Under the pieces are notes generated by a model. It was not told the origin of the DNA. It was given only the letters and a program-made list of their open reading frames with translations, and ran no database searches. From UBA9865 sp035647835 (lineage in GTDB: Bacteria; Bacillota; Dethiobacteria; Dethiobacterales; Dethiobacteraceae), in the NCBI GenBank assembly GCA_035647835.1, contig DASRMS010000008.1:1-17285 (forward strand): a DNA stretch of 17,285 bases. The letters are read 5' to 3'. Shown one piece after another: positions 5,078 through 13,332 of this stretch. Made by a program: the position numbers and the translations under genes. Each line of letters starts with the position of its first letter. The first letter of the stretch is position 1.

Positions 5078-6397
5078 ATGGTAAATCTGGAGAAAATAGA
5101 CGACAGTAAAGTTGTATTAGAAATTGAGGTGCCTGAGGAGAAGGTCGCTGATGCTTTAACACAGGCGTACAGGAAAGTAGTTAAGACTGTGAGCATACCG
5201 GGCTTCCGTAAAGGTAAAGTGCCCCGTCCCATCTTAGAAAGCCGCTTTGGTGTAGAAATTCTTTATGAAGATGCATTGGAACTTTTGGTTCCAGATGCAT
5301 ATGATAGTGCAGTTGAGGAAGTCGGTATTGTTGCTCTTGACAAGCCTGAAATTGATCTGGTTCGCATAGAAAAGGGTAAATCACTTATTTTTAAAGCTAC
5401 TGTGGAAGTAACACCGGAAGTAACCCTTGGTGAATATCGTGGTGTTGCCGTCACTAAACAGCTCAGGGAGGTTGCAGAAACTGATCTGGAAAATAAGTTA
5501 ACCCAGCTGCAGACACAGCACGCCACTTTAGAAATAGTCGAAGATAGCACTGCTGAAAATGGTGATATTGTAGTCATAGACTTTACAGGTTATCAAGATG
5601 ATGAGCCCTTTGCTGGCGGAGCAGCCGAAGGCTATTCAATTGAAATTGGTTCAGGTCAGTTTATTCCTGGTTTTGAGGAACAAATGATTGGCATGAAACA
5701 GGGAGAAGAAAAGGAAGTCGAAGTTACCTTCCCTGAAGATTACCAGGAAGAGTCTCTGGCCGGTAAACCTGCCGTTTTTAAGGTCAAAGTGAATGAAATA
5801 AAAAGAAAAAATTTACCTGAACTAGATGATGAATTGGCTAAGGAAATTTCTGAATTTGATACTCTCGCTGAATTAAAGGAAGACATCATGAATAAGCTGA
5901 AACAAAAGGAAGAAGAGCGTGCTCAAACGGAAGTAGAGAACGAACTCATCGAAAAAGTATCCGCAGCTACTGCAGAATTCCCTTTGCCTAAAGTGCTTGT
6001 GGAACGTGAAATTGATCGTCAGCTTAGTGAAATGGAACAGTTCTTACGGATGCAGGGGCTAACATTAGATAAGTTTTTAGAATTGACCAATAGGGAACTT
6101 GCAGAACTGCGTGAGGAGCAAAAACCAGAAGCTGAAAAACGTGTTAAGGCTAATTTGGTTTTAGATGCCATTATTACAAAAGAAGGAATTATAGCAACAG
6201 ACGAAGAATTAGATGAGCGTGTTGACAAATTCGCAGCAAGCTACGGCCAAGATGTGCAAACTATTAAAAGTTATTTTGCAGCACAGGGGCAGTTAGACGT
6301 CATACGCCAAGAAATACAATTTCGTAAAGCTATTGATTTCTTGGTAGCAGCAGCACAAATAACGCCTACAGCTGCACCTATTCAAACAGAAGCATAG
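5078..6397 (+). CDS. tig: Trigger factor (ribosome-associated chaperone and prolyl isomerase)
   Basis: Binds near the ribosome exit tunnel and shields nascent chains; also has peptidyl-prolyl isomerase activity. The 439-residue protein has the three expected parts: an N-terminal ribosome-binding domain with the GFRKGK signature loop at 42-47; an FKBP-type isomerase domain at about 155-245 (NGDIVVIDFTGYQDDEPF…, IPGFEEQMIGMKQGEEKEVEVTFP); and a helical C-terminal chaperone domain rich in Glu/Lys at about 260-430. AAGGAG at 5064-5069 with an eight-base spacer sets the ATG at 5078. Length is normal. It is the first gene of the chaperone-protease operon, and its stop codon lies inside the clpP ribosome-binding site. 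Confidence 0.96.
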   Translation: MVNLEKIDDSKVVLEIEVPEEKVADALTQAYRKVVKTVSIPGFRKGKVPRPILESRFGVEILYEDALELLVPDAYDSAVEEVGIVALDKPEIDLVRIEKGKSLIFKATVEVTPEVTLGEYRGVAVTKQLREVAETDLENKLTQLQTQHATLEIVEDSTAENGDIVVIDFTGYQDDEPFAGGAAEGYSIEIGSGQFIPGFEEQMIGMKQGEEKEVEVTFPEDYQEESLAGKPAVFKVKVNEIKRKNLPELDDELAKEISEFDTLAELKEDIMNKLKQKEEERAQTEVENELIEKVSAATAEFPLPKVLVEREIDRQLSEMEQFLRMQGLTLDKFLELTNRELAELREEQKPEAEKRVKANLVLDAIITKEGIIATDEELDERVDKFAASYGQDVQTIKSYFAAQGQLDVIRQEIQFRKAIDFLVAAAQITPTAAPIQTEA

Positions 6398-6408
6398 GAG
6401 GGATTTAA

Positions 6409-6990
6409 ATGAGTTTAGTACCGATGGTCGTTGAGCAAACGAACCGTGGTGAACGTGCTTACGATATTTTCTCAAGGCTGCTAAAAGATCGCATCATTTT
6501 TATTGGCAGTGCTATTGATGACACAATTGCTAATTTAGTGATTGCTCAGCTTTTATTTTTAGAATCAGAGGACCCGGATAAGGATATTAATCTCTACATT
6601 AATTCTCCTGGTGGTTCTGTTTATTCAGGTCTGGCAATTTATGATACGATGCAGTATATTAAACCTGATGTCTCTACGATTTGCGTAGGGATGGCTGCCA
6701 GTATGGGGGCAGTTTTGCTGACCGCAGGCGCCGCGGGAAAACGTTATGCCTTACCTAATTCCCGTGTTATGATTCATCAACCACTTGGTGGTGCGCAAGG
6801 TCAGGCTGTAGACATTGAAATTCATGCCCGTGAGATTTTACGCATCAGAGAAGGATTAAATGAAATTTTGGCTAAACATTCCGGCAAACCAATAGAACAA
6901 ATTACTAGTGATACGGATCGCGACAACTTTATGTCAGCCGAACAAGCCAAAGCATATGGACTGATCGATGGCGTACTGCAAAAACGCTAG
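6409..6990 (+). CDS. clpP: ATP-dependent Clp protease, proteolytic subunit ClpP
   Basis: Serine peptidase that assembles as a double seven-membered ring and degrades substrates fed by ClpX or another Clp ATPase. The 193-residue product carries the full catalytic triad: Ser98 in GMAASMGAVLL, His123 in NSRVMIHQPLGG, and Asp172 in SDTDRDNFMS. The oxyanion/handle region INSPGGSVYSGLAIYDTM is intact. A short N-terminal propeptide-like stretch (MSLVPMVVEQT) precedes the conserved ERAYDIFSRLL start. The ribosome-binding site TAGGAGGG (6395-6402) overlaps the tig stop codon, with the ATG at 6409, which suggests coupled translation. Length is typical. Confidence 0.97.
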   Translation: MSLVPMVVEQTNRGERAYDIFSRLLKDRIIFIGSAIDDTIANLVIAQLLFLESEDPDKDINLYINSPGGSVYSGLAIYDTMQYIKPDVSTICVGMAASMGAVLLTAGAAGKRYALPNSRVMIHQPLGGAQGQAVDIEIHAREILRIREGLNEILAKHSGKPIEQITSDTDRDNFMSAEQAKAYGLIDGVLQKR

Positions 6991-7011
6991 ACTCCTCTAG
7001 GAGGTACATTT

Positions 7012-8274
7012 ATGTTTAAGTTCAATGATGAAAAGGGACAATTGAAATGTTCCTTTTGCGGCAAGACCCAGGAACAGGTTCGCAAACTCGTAGCGGGTCC
7101 CGGTGTTTACATTTGTGATGAATGCATCGAACTATGCAACGAGATTATTGAAGAAGAGCTTTCTGAGGAAATGGAACTAGATTTAATTGATTTGCCACGT
7201 CCTACTGAAATTAAAGATATTCTTGACCAATATGTAATTGGGCAGGATGAATCAAAGAAATCATTGGCAGTTGCTGTTTATAACCACTACAAGCGGATTA
7301 ATGCAGAACAAAAACCCGATGATGTGGAAATACAAAAAAGTAATATTCTGCTGATTGGTCCTACTGGTGTGGGTAAAACTTTGTTAGCCCAAACTCTGGC
7401 TCGTATTCTCAATGTTCCTTTCGCCATTGCTGATGCCACATCATTAACTGAAGCTGGTTATGTTGGGGAAGACGTAGAAAATATTCTGCTCAAACTAATA
7501 CAAGCTGCTGACTATGATTTGGAAAAAGCAGAAAAGGGTATTGTCTATATTGATGAAATTGACAAGGTGGCGCGTAAGACTGATAACCCTTCTATTACCA
7601 GAGATGTCTCAGGAGAAGGTGTCCAACAAGCACTTTTGAAGATTTTAGAGGGTACGGTGGCTAGTGTGCCGCCACAAGGTGGACGGAAACATCCGCATCA
7701 AGAATTTATGCAGATAGACACCACCAACATTCTCTTTGTCTGCGGCGGCGCCTTTGATGGTATTGAAAAGATCATTCAGAGCAGAATTGGCAATAAAGGG
7801 ATTGGCTTTGGCGCGGAGGTCTCTGGTAAAAAAGAGAAAAACATTGGGGATATTTTACGCCATGTTCTGCCGCAAGACCTGACTAAATTTGGTTTGATTC
7901 CTGAATTTGTCGGCCGTGTTCCTGTGGTAGCGACCCTAGATGCTTTAGACAAAAATGCTCTCATGCGCATTTTAACTGAACCGCGCAATGCGCTCATTAA
8001 ACAATATCAGCGCTTGTTTGAGATGGATAATGTGGCTCTGGAATTTAAGGAAGGCACTTTAGAAGTTATCGCAGAAGAAGCGATTAACCGTGAAACAGGT
8101 GCCCGAGGGCTGCGATCCATTTTAGAAAGTACTTTACTTGATGTAATGTATGAGCTGCCAACATTCGAGGACATTAGTAAATGTATCATTACTAAAGAAG
8201 TTATCACCAAACAAGACAAACCGATTCTAGTTACGGTTGATAAACGTAAGAAGAAAAAAGAAGAATCAGCATAA
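7012..8274 (+). CDS. clpX: ClpX, ATP-dependent unfoldase of the ClpXP protease
   Basis: AAA+ hexamer that recognises, unfolds and threads substrates into ClpP. The 420-residue product begins with a zinc-binding domain (Cys13, Cys16, Cys35, Cys38: CSFCGKTQ…CDECIELC). The AAA+ module follows: Walker A GPTGVGKT at 116-123, the GYVGED pore loop, Walker B IVYIDEIDKVA, and sensor/arginine regions in VSGEGVQQALLKILEG and GARGLRSILE. Ribosome-binding site TAGGAGGT (6998-7005) precedes the ATG by six bases. The C-terminal tail is Lys/Glu rich (KRKKKKEESA). The clpP-clpX spacing is 21 bases, and a strong terminator follows, closing the tig-clpP-clpX unit. Confidence 0.97.
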   Translation: MFKFNDEKGQLKCSFCGKTQEQVRKLVAGPGVYICDECIELCNEIIEEELSEEMELDLIDLPRPTEIKDILDQYVIGQDESKKSLAVAVYNHYKRINAEQKPDDVEIQKSNILLIGPTGVGKTLLAQTLARILNVPFAIADATSLTEAGYVGEDVENILLKLIQAADYDLEKAEKGIVYIDEIDKVARKTDNPSITRDVSGEGVQQALLKILEGTVASVPPQGGRKHPHQEFMQIDTTNILFVCGGAFDGIEKIIQSRIGNKGIGFGAEVSGKKEKNIGDILRHVLPQDLTKFGLIPEFVGRVPVVATLDALDKNALMRILTEPRNALIKQYQRLFEMDNVALEFKEGTLEVIAEEAINRETGARGLRSILESTLLDVMYELPTFEDISKCIITKEVITKQDKPILVTVDKRKKKKEESA

Positions 8275-8285
8275 GCAAAAACAGT

Positions 8286-8320
8286 AAAAAACTGCTAGCC
8301 TTAAGGTTAGCAGTTTTTTT
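8286..8320 (+). terminator. Rho-independent terminator after clpX
   Basis: AAAAACTGCTAGCC (8287-8300), loop TTAA (8301-8304) and GGTTAGCAGTTTT form a long stem with one G-T wobble, followed by a run of seven Ts (8314-8320). It starts 12 bases after the clpX stop and separates that operon from lonB. Confidence 0.92.
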
Positions 8321-8378
8321 GCCTGCAGAAACTTTTGACAATCATCATAAAGGAGTACGGTTTTTTACTTTCTCTTGG

Positions 8379-8387
8379 GGTTATACT
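8379..8387 (+). promoter_or_regulatory. Candidate lonB promoter -10, possibly sporulation-sigma type
   Basis: GGTTATACT matches the forespore sigma-F -10 pattern GGnnAnAMT, and its TATACT (8382-8387) also resembles a sigma-A -10. No good -35 of either type is seen at the right distance; at 15 bases upstream the sequence is GGTTT (8359-8363). A TTGACA at 8335-8340 is too far away. Bacillus subtilis lonB is transcribed by sigma-F, which is why this is noted. Low confidence. Confidence 0.25.
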
Positions 8388-8425
8388 ATCAGCAGTAGTT
8401 TTTAAGTACCAAGGGGGGGAATATC

Positions 8426-10099
8426 ATGTTACGTTTAGCGCCCATCATTGGTGTTGTGCAAATTATTATTGCGATAGTGATCGGCATCTATTTTTGGAGT
8501 TTACTGCGCTCGCAACGTTCCAACAAAGTTGCGGTCAAGCAGGAGTCGAACAAAGAAATGGATCAGTTAAGAAAGTTGCGCGAGATTTCACTTACCGAAC
8601 CTTTAGCCGAGAAAACCAGACCAGCTAGCTTTGCGGAAATTGTGGGGCAAGAAGAAGGCATAAAATCTCTGCGGGCGGCTTTATGTGGCTCAAATCCACA
8701 ACATGTCATTATTTATGGACCGCCTGGTGTTGGTAAGACAGCAGCTGCGCGCTTGGTCTTGGCTGAGGCGAAAAAAAACGCAGCCTCACCCTTTGGTCCA
8801 GAAGCTAAATTTGTGGAACTAGATGCAACGACAGCTCGTTTTGATGAGCGGGGCATCGCTGACCCCTTAATCGGTACTGTTCATGATCCTATCTATCAGG
8901 GCGCTGGACCTTTGGGTATGTCAGGAGTGCCGCAGCCTAAGGCGGGTGCGGTGAGTAAAGCTCACGGTGGGATCTTATTTATTGATGAAATTGGTGAATT
9001 ACATCCTACACAAATGAATAAACTGCTAAAAGTGCTAGAAGACCGGAAAGTGTTTTTGGAGAGCTCTTACTATAATGCTGAGGATAAAAATATACCACTA
9101 CACATTCATGAAATATTCCAAAATGGCTTGCCGGCAGATTTTCGCTTAATTGGCGCTACAACACGTACACCAGAAGAAATTCCTCCCGCTATTCGTTCAC
9201 GCTGTTTGGAAATCTTTTTCCGTGGTCTTTTTGCGGACGAAATTGCTGTAGTTGCAGCCAACAGTGCCAAGCGGATTAACTTTTCTATTGACGAGATGGC
9301 ACTTGACTTAATCACTAAATATGCGAAAAATGGTCGTGAGGCGGTTAATACTATTCAAATCGCTGCTGGTATTGCTATTTGTGATAAAGTGACGCAAGAG
9401 ATTACCGTAGATGATGTGGAATGGGTGATTAATGCCAGTCAGATGTCACCACGTCCCGAAATTAAAATCCCGCCTCGTTCCCAAGTGGGGTACGTCAATG
9501 GGTTAGCCGTTTATGGGCCAAACATGGGCATGGTGCTAGAAATAGAAGTAGCAGCTCACCAGGCTGAGCCTGGGCGAGGTCAAGTACACGTCACAGGAGT
9601 GGTGGAAGAAGAAGAATTGGGTGGCGGCCAGCGTTTAATTCGACGTAAAAGCATGGCTAAAGGCTCTGTAGAAAATGTCTTAACTGTGCTGCGTGACTAT
9701 CTGGAAGTCGATGCACAGGATTATGATATTCATGTTAATTTTCCCGGCGGCACACCGATTGATGGGCCTTCAGCCGGTATTGCCATTGCTACGGCGATTT
9801 ATTCGGCACTGACCAATATCCCTGTGCTTAACACGGTAGCTATGACGGGAGAAATATCTGTACGGGGTTATGTGCGTCCTATCGGCGGTGTAGTCTGTAA
9901 AGTGGAGGCAGCACGCCAGGCTGGCGCCAAGAAAGTAATTATCCCCAAAGAAAATTGGCAAAAAATGTTTACCAAGCTGCCTGAGGTGGAGGTAGTTCCG
10001 GTAGAAAACTTACGTGAAGTCTTGGATCATGCACTTTGCCGATCGCCCCAATCTACACGCAAAGCACAAACACAGATGCTATCGGCATCATCAGTTTAG
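8426..10099 (+). CDS. lonB: LonB, membrane-anchored Lon-type ATP-dependent protease
   Basis: AAA+ protease of the bacterial LonB family, associated with sporulation in Bacillus. The 557-residue protein starts with one transmembrane helix (about 5-27, rich in Ile/Val), then a basic and charged linker (about 28-65). The AAA+ domain follows with Walker A GPPGVGKT at 98-105 and Walker B ILFIDEIGEL (Asp187, Glu188). The C-terminal Lon protease domain has catalytic Ser449 in DGPSAGIA and Lys492 in GGVVCKVEAA, 43 residues apart as in other Lon enzymes. It lacks the long N-terminal substrate domain of LonA. AGGGGGGGA at 8412-8420 with a short spacer supports the ATG at 8426. Length agrees with Bacillus LonB. 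It lies between the clpX terminator and lonA. Confidence 0.95.
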   Translation: MLRLAPIIGVVQIIIAIVIGIYFWSLLRSQRSNKVAVKQESNKEMDQLRKLREISLTEPLAEKTRPASFAEIVGQEEGIKSLRAALCGSNPQHVIIYGPPGVGKTAAARLVLAEAKKNAASPFGPEAKFVELDATTARFDERGIADPLIGTVHDPIYQGAGPLGMSGVPQPKAGAVSKAHGGILFIDEIGELHPTQMNKLLKVLEDRKVFLESSYYNAEDKNIPLHIHEIFQNGLPADFRLIGATTRTPEEIPPAIRSRCLEIFFRGLFADEIAVVAANSAKRINFSIDEMALDLITKYAKNGREAVNTIQIAAGIAICDKVTQEITVDDVEWVINASQMSPRPEIKIPPRSQVGYVNGLAVYGPNMGMVLEIEVAAHQAEPGRGQVHVTGVVEEEELGGGQRLIRRKSMAKGSVENVLTVLRDYLEVDAQDYDIHVNFPGGTPIDGPSAGIAIATAIYSALTNIPVLNTVAMTGEISVRGYVRPIGGVVCKVEAARQAGAKKVIIPKENWQKMFTKLPEVEVVPVENLREVLDHALCRSPQSTRKAQTQMLSASSV

Positions 10100-10111
10100 T
10101 GCAGCTAAACT
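10093..10111 (+). other. Hairpin over the lonB stop codon
   Basis: AGTTTAG (10093-10099) and CTAAACT (10105-10111) form a perfect seven-pair stem with a five-base loop. The lonB TAG stop is the last triplet of the left arm. No T-run follows, so it is not a standard terminator and read-through into lonA is likely. It may stabilise an mRNA end or attenuate partially. Confidence 0.35.
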
Positions 10112-10218
10112 AAGCTATGTGGTTAAAGGTGGAAAGTGGACTGGTTAAAAAGGAAATCAACCAACTTTAGCGAATACGACTACTAGTGTAACTATATCCG
10201 AAATGGAGGCAGAGCTTA

Positions 10219-12564
10219 ATGGCTAACGACACAAAACAAATACCGCTTCTGCCCTTGCGTGGAATTCTAGTTTTCCCTAATATGGTTCTTCACTTGGACG
10301 TAGGACGAGAACGCTCAGTGAACGCCTTAGAACAGGCTATGATCGAAGATAATAAAATTCTTTTAGTAGCCCAAAAGGAAGCTAGAGTCGATGAGCCAAC
10401 TCCTGACGATATTTATTCGTTGGGAACAATTGCTCAAGTGAAGCAGATGTTAAAGCTGCCCGGTGGCACTATCAGAGTGCTGGTAGAAGGATTATCACGG
10501 GCAAAAGTACAAACGTTTATAGATGAAGAACCCTATTTTAAAGCAGAAGCGGTAGAACTTGCAGAAGATGATACAAAAAGTGTAGAAGTAGAAGCACTGA
10601 TGCGCAGTGTGATCTATCAGTTTGAACAGTATATTAAGTTAAGCAAAAAGATTCCACCTGAAACACTGGTCACTGTATCTAGTGTTGAAGAGCCAGGTCG
10701 AATGGCAGATCTAATAGCCTCTCATTTAACGCTAAAAATCCAACAAAAGCAGGAGATATTAGAGGCCATTTCACCAACTAATCGCTTGGAGAAACTCTCT
10801 AACATCCTGAGTCACGAAATGGAAATTCTTGAAGTAGAGCGTAAAATTAACCTTCGTGTACGCAAGCAGATGGAACGTACACAAAAAGAATACTATTTAC
10901 GTGAACAAATGAAGGCAATCCAAAAAGAACTGGGTGAAAAAGATGAGCGTCTGGCCGAAGCTGATGAATATCGAGAAAAAATCAGCGAAGCTCAATTGCC
11001 GGACGAAGTAGAGGAAAAGGCGCTTAAAGAAGTAGAACGATTAGAAAAAATGCCGCCGGCTGCAGCAGAAGCTGTGGTGATACGTAATTATCTGGACTGG
11101 ATACTGGCTTTGCCATGGACCACTCAAACCGAAGATCGGCTCGATTTAGGGATGGCGGAACAAATTCTTGACGAAGACCACTATGGCCTGGAAAAAGTTA
11201 AAGAGCGGATTATTGAGTATCTTGCTGTACGTCAGCTGGCGCAGAAATTAAAAGGACCAATTTTGTGCCTGGTAGGGCCGCCTGGAGTGGGAAAAACCTC
11301 CCTGGCTCGTTCGGTTGCCCGCGCCCTGCAGAGGAATTTTGTCCGTCTTTCTTTAGGCGGCGTCCGTGATGAAGCTGAGATTCGCGGTCATCGGCGCACT
11401 TATGTGGGCGCGATGCCTGGTCGTATTATCCAAGCCATGCGGCAGGGCAAATCGCAAAACCCAGTCTTTTTATTAGACGAAATAGACAAAATGTCTACAG
11501 ACTTCCGTGGTGACCCTTCAGCCGCACTCCTGGAGGTTTTAGATCCAGAGCAAAATAATACTTTTTCTGATCATTATTTAGAAATTCCTTTTGATCTTTC
11601 GCACGTGATGTTTATTACTACGGCTAATACTCTTTATAATATCCCTCGGCCACTTCTGGATCGGATGGAAACAATCTATTTGCCGGGCTATACAGAAGAA
11701 GATAAACTGCAAATTGCGAAGCGCTATTTGCTGCCTAAACAGATTCGCGAAAATGGCTTGGGAAAAGAAAATATCTCAATTTCCGAGAAAACACTACGCA
11801 AAGTTATCCGCCAGTATACACGAGAAGCAGGGGTCAGAAATTTAGAAAGGCAAATTGCGACCCTCTGCCGAAAAGTTGCTAAGGATGTAGTGCGCGATAA
11901 TAAACTTAAATCAGCTATTACTGTGCAGAACTTGCATAAATACTTGGGTGTGCCGCGCTTCCGTTATGGCATAGCCGAGACAAATGATGAAGTGGGCATC
12001 GCTACCGGGCTTGCCTGGACAGAAGCTGGCGGTGATACACTGATTATTGAAGTTACCCTCATGCAGGGTAAGGGCAAATTGTTGCTGACGGGTAAGCTGG
12101 GCGATGTCATGCGGGAATCAGCACAAGCCGGCTTATCTTATATTCGTTCTCGTGCGAAGGAATTAAATATTGCTGAAGATTTCTATGAAAAATATGATAT
12201 TCATATTCATATTCCTGAAGGCGCCATTCCAAAAGATGGTCCTTCAGCAGGCATTACCATGGCGACTGCTTTAATTTCCGCGTTAACGAAACGACCCTAC
12301 AAAAGAACTGTGGCCATGACTGGTGAAATAACCCTACGCGGCCGTGTGCTGCCCATTGGTGGACTGAAAGAAAAAGTTTTAGCTGCCCACCGCGCCGGCA
12401 TTAAGACGATCATTCTGCCTGCTGATAACAAAAAGGATATTTCTGAAATACCGGAAAATGTACGCCGTCGTCTGGAGTTAATCCCAGTCGAGCATTTGGA
12501 TGAGGTATTAGAGCTCGCCTTAGCGGCTGTTCCAGAAGAAGCAGCAGAGGTTATAGAGGAATGA
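10219..12564 (+). CDS. lon: LonA, ATP-dependent Lon protease
   Basis: Cytoplasmic homo-oligomeric AAA+ protease that removes damaged and short-lived regulatory proteins. The 781-residue product has the full LonA layout: N-terminal substrate-recognition domain (about 6-200, starting IPLLPLRGILVFPNMVLHLDVGR), a helical coiled-coil linker (about 205-300), AAA+ domain with Walker A GPPGVGKT at 353-360 and Walker B VFLLDEIDK (Asp420, Glu421), and a protease domain with Ser676 in DGPSAGIT and Lys719 in GGLKEKVLAA. TGGAGG at 10204-10209 supports the ATG at 10219. The 119-base gap after lonB has no clear sigma-A promoter, so it may be read with lonB or from an unusual promoter. Its stop codon overlaps the ysxC start by four bases (ATGA). 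Confidence 0.97.
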   Translation: MANDTKQIPLLPLRGILVFPNMVLHLDVGRERSVNALEQAMIEDNKILLVAQKEARVDEPTPDDIYSLGTIAQVKQMLKLPGGTIRVLVEGLSRAKVQTFIDEEPYFKAEAVELAEDDTKSVEVEALMRSVIYQFEQYIKLSKKIPPETLVTVSSVEEPGRMADLIASHLTLKIQQKQEILEAISPTNRLEKLSNILSHEMEILEVERKINLRVRKQMERTQKEYYLREQMKAIQKELGEKDERLAEADEYREKISEAQLPDEVEEKALKEVERLEKMPPAAAEAVVIRNYLDWILALPWTTQTEDRLDLGMAEQILDEDHYGLEKVKERIIEYLAVRQLAQKLKGPILCLVGPPGVGKTSLARSVARALQRNFVRLSLGGVRDEAEIRGHRRTYVGAMPGRIIQAMRQGKSQNPVFLLDEIDKMSTDFRGDPSAALLEVLDPEQNNTFSDHYLEIPFDLSHVMFITTANTLYNIPRPLLDRMETIYLPGYTEEDKLQIAKRYLLPKQIRENGLGKENISISEKTLRKVIRQYTREAGVRNLERQIATLCRKVAKDVVRDNKLKSAITVQNLHKYLGVPRFRYGIAETNDEVGIATGLAWTEAGGDTLIIEVTLMQGKGKLLLTGKLGDVMRESAQAGLSYIRSRAKELNIAEDFYEKYDIHIHIPEGAIPKDGPSAGITMATALISALTKRPYKRTVAMTGEITLRGRVLPIGGLKEKVLAAHRAGIKTIILPADNKKDISEIPENVRRRLELIPVEHLDEVLELALAAVPEEAAEVIEE

Positions 12565-13154
12565 AAATAAGTACGGCGGAGTTTATTATTAGTGCCGTAA
12601 AAAATACGCAATATCCACAAACAGACCTGCCGGAAGTGGCGTTTGTCGGGCGGTCTAACGTTGGTAAATCTTCTTTATTAAACTCACTGCTCAACCGTAA
12701 AAAGTTAGCCTTAACCAGTGGTAGTCCAGGGAAAACACGTTTGATCAACTTCTTTTTGATTAATGAAGCTTTTTACTTTGTTGACCTGCCAGGCTACGGC
12801 TTTGCCCGTGTCTCGCAGGAGATGAAGCGGCAGTGGGGACAGATTATTGAAGCGTATTTAACTAGTCGTGAACCACTTAAGCTGGTTGTCCAGTTGGTAG
12901 ATGTCAGGCATCCCCCCACAGCAGATGATTTGCAGATGTATAAGTGGCTCATTCACTTTAACTTACCTACAGTAATTGTGGCAACTAAGGCTGATAAAAT
13001 CCCCCGCGGTAAGTGGCAAAAGCACCTCCAGCAGATTCGGTCGGGACTGGGGCTGGGTCCACAGGGACCGGTAATTCTTTATTCTGCACAAACCGGTCAG
13101 GGTAAAGATGAATTGTGGGGAGTTATAAAACAATATGTACTATCAAGGGGGTAG
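12561..13154 (+). CDS. ysxC: Ribosome-biogenesis GTPase YsxC/EngB (YihA family)
   Basis: Essential small GTPase acting in late assembly of the 50S ribosomal subunit. The 197-residue product is a compact TRAFAC-class G domain: G1 loop GRSNVGKSS at 30-38, the SGSPGKTR switch region with the G2 Thr, G3 DLPGYG at 75-80, G4 TKAD at 142-145, and G5 SAQTGQG near 175. The ATG overlaps the lonA stop (ATGA), with AGAGG at 12546-12550 as the likely Shine-Dalgarno sequence, so translation is coupled to lonA. The lonA-ysxC order is conserved in Firmicutes. A hairpin containing its stop codon follows. Confidence 0.96.
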   Translation: MKISTAEFIISAVKNTQYPQTDLPEVAFVGRSNVGKSSLLNSLLNRKKLALTSGSPGKTRLINFFLINEAFYFVDLPGYGFARVSQEMKRQWGQIIEAYLTSREPLKLVVQLVDVRHPPTADDLQMYKWLIHFNLPTVIVATKADKIPRGKWQKHLQQIRSGLGLGPQGPVILYSAQTGQGKDELWGVIKQYVLSRG

Positions 13155-13176
13155 AGCAGTCTACCCCTTTCCCTTT
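13145..13176 (+). terminator. Probable terminator after ysxC
   Basis: AAGGGGGTAGA (13145-13155), loop GCAG and TCTACCCCTTT (13160-13170) pair over eleven positions with one G-T wobble. The ysxC TAG stop lies inside the left arm. The tail TTTCCCTTT is only partly T-rich, so termination may be incomplete. Confidence 0.65.
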
Positions 13177-13253
13177 GCTGCTGCTGTTGATGAGACGACT
13201 GCAGGAACAATTTTACCCTTTTCACCGAGCAAACCGAACAGAGCAAGCCTTTC

Positions 13254-13282
13254 TTGACATCAAATCTGCCATCTATTATAGT
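13254..13282 (+). promoter_or_regulatory. Sigma-A promoter for valS-folC
   Basis: A perfect TTGACA (13254-13259), a 17-base spacer and TATAGT (13277-13282). The start site would be near 13289, giving a leader of about 44 bases before valS. That leader is too short to hold a T-box, and no T-box sequence (AGGGTGG, CCGCG antiterminator) is present in the whole gap. Confidence 0.82.
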
Positions 13283-13332
13283 GATAAAGGAGCAAGAATT
13301 GAGTGTGTGTATGTTAGTGAGGAGGACTTTTA

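Noticed and set aside
8335..8628. Plus-strand open frame of 97 codons starting in the clpX-lonB gap and overlapping lonB
   Set aside because: It starts at TTG without a ribosome-binding site, lies in another frame over well-supported lonB, and resembles no family.
13155..13332. T-box riboswitch upstream of valS
   Set aside because: No conserved T-box sequence or antiterminator is visible and the predicted leader is only about 44 bases.
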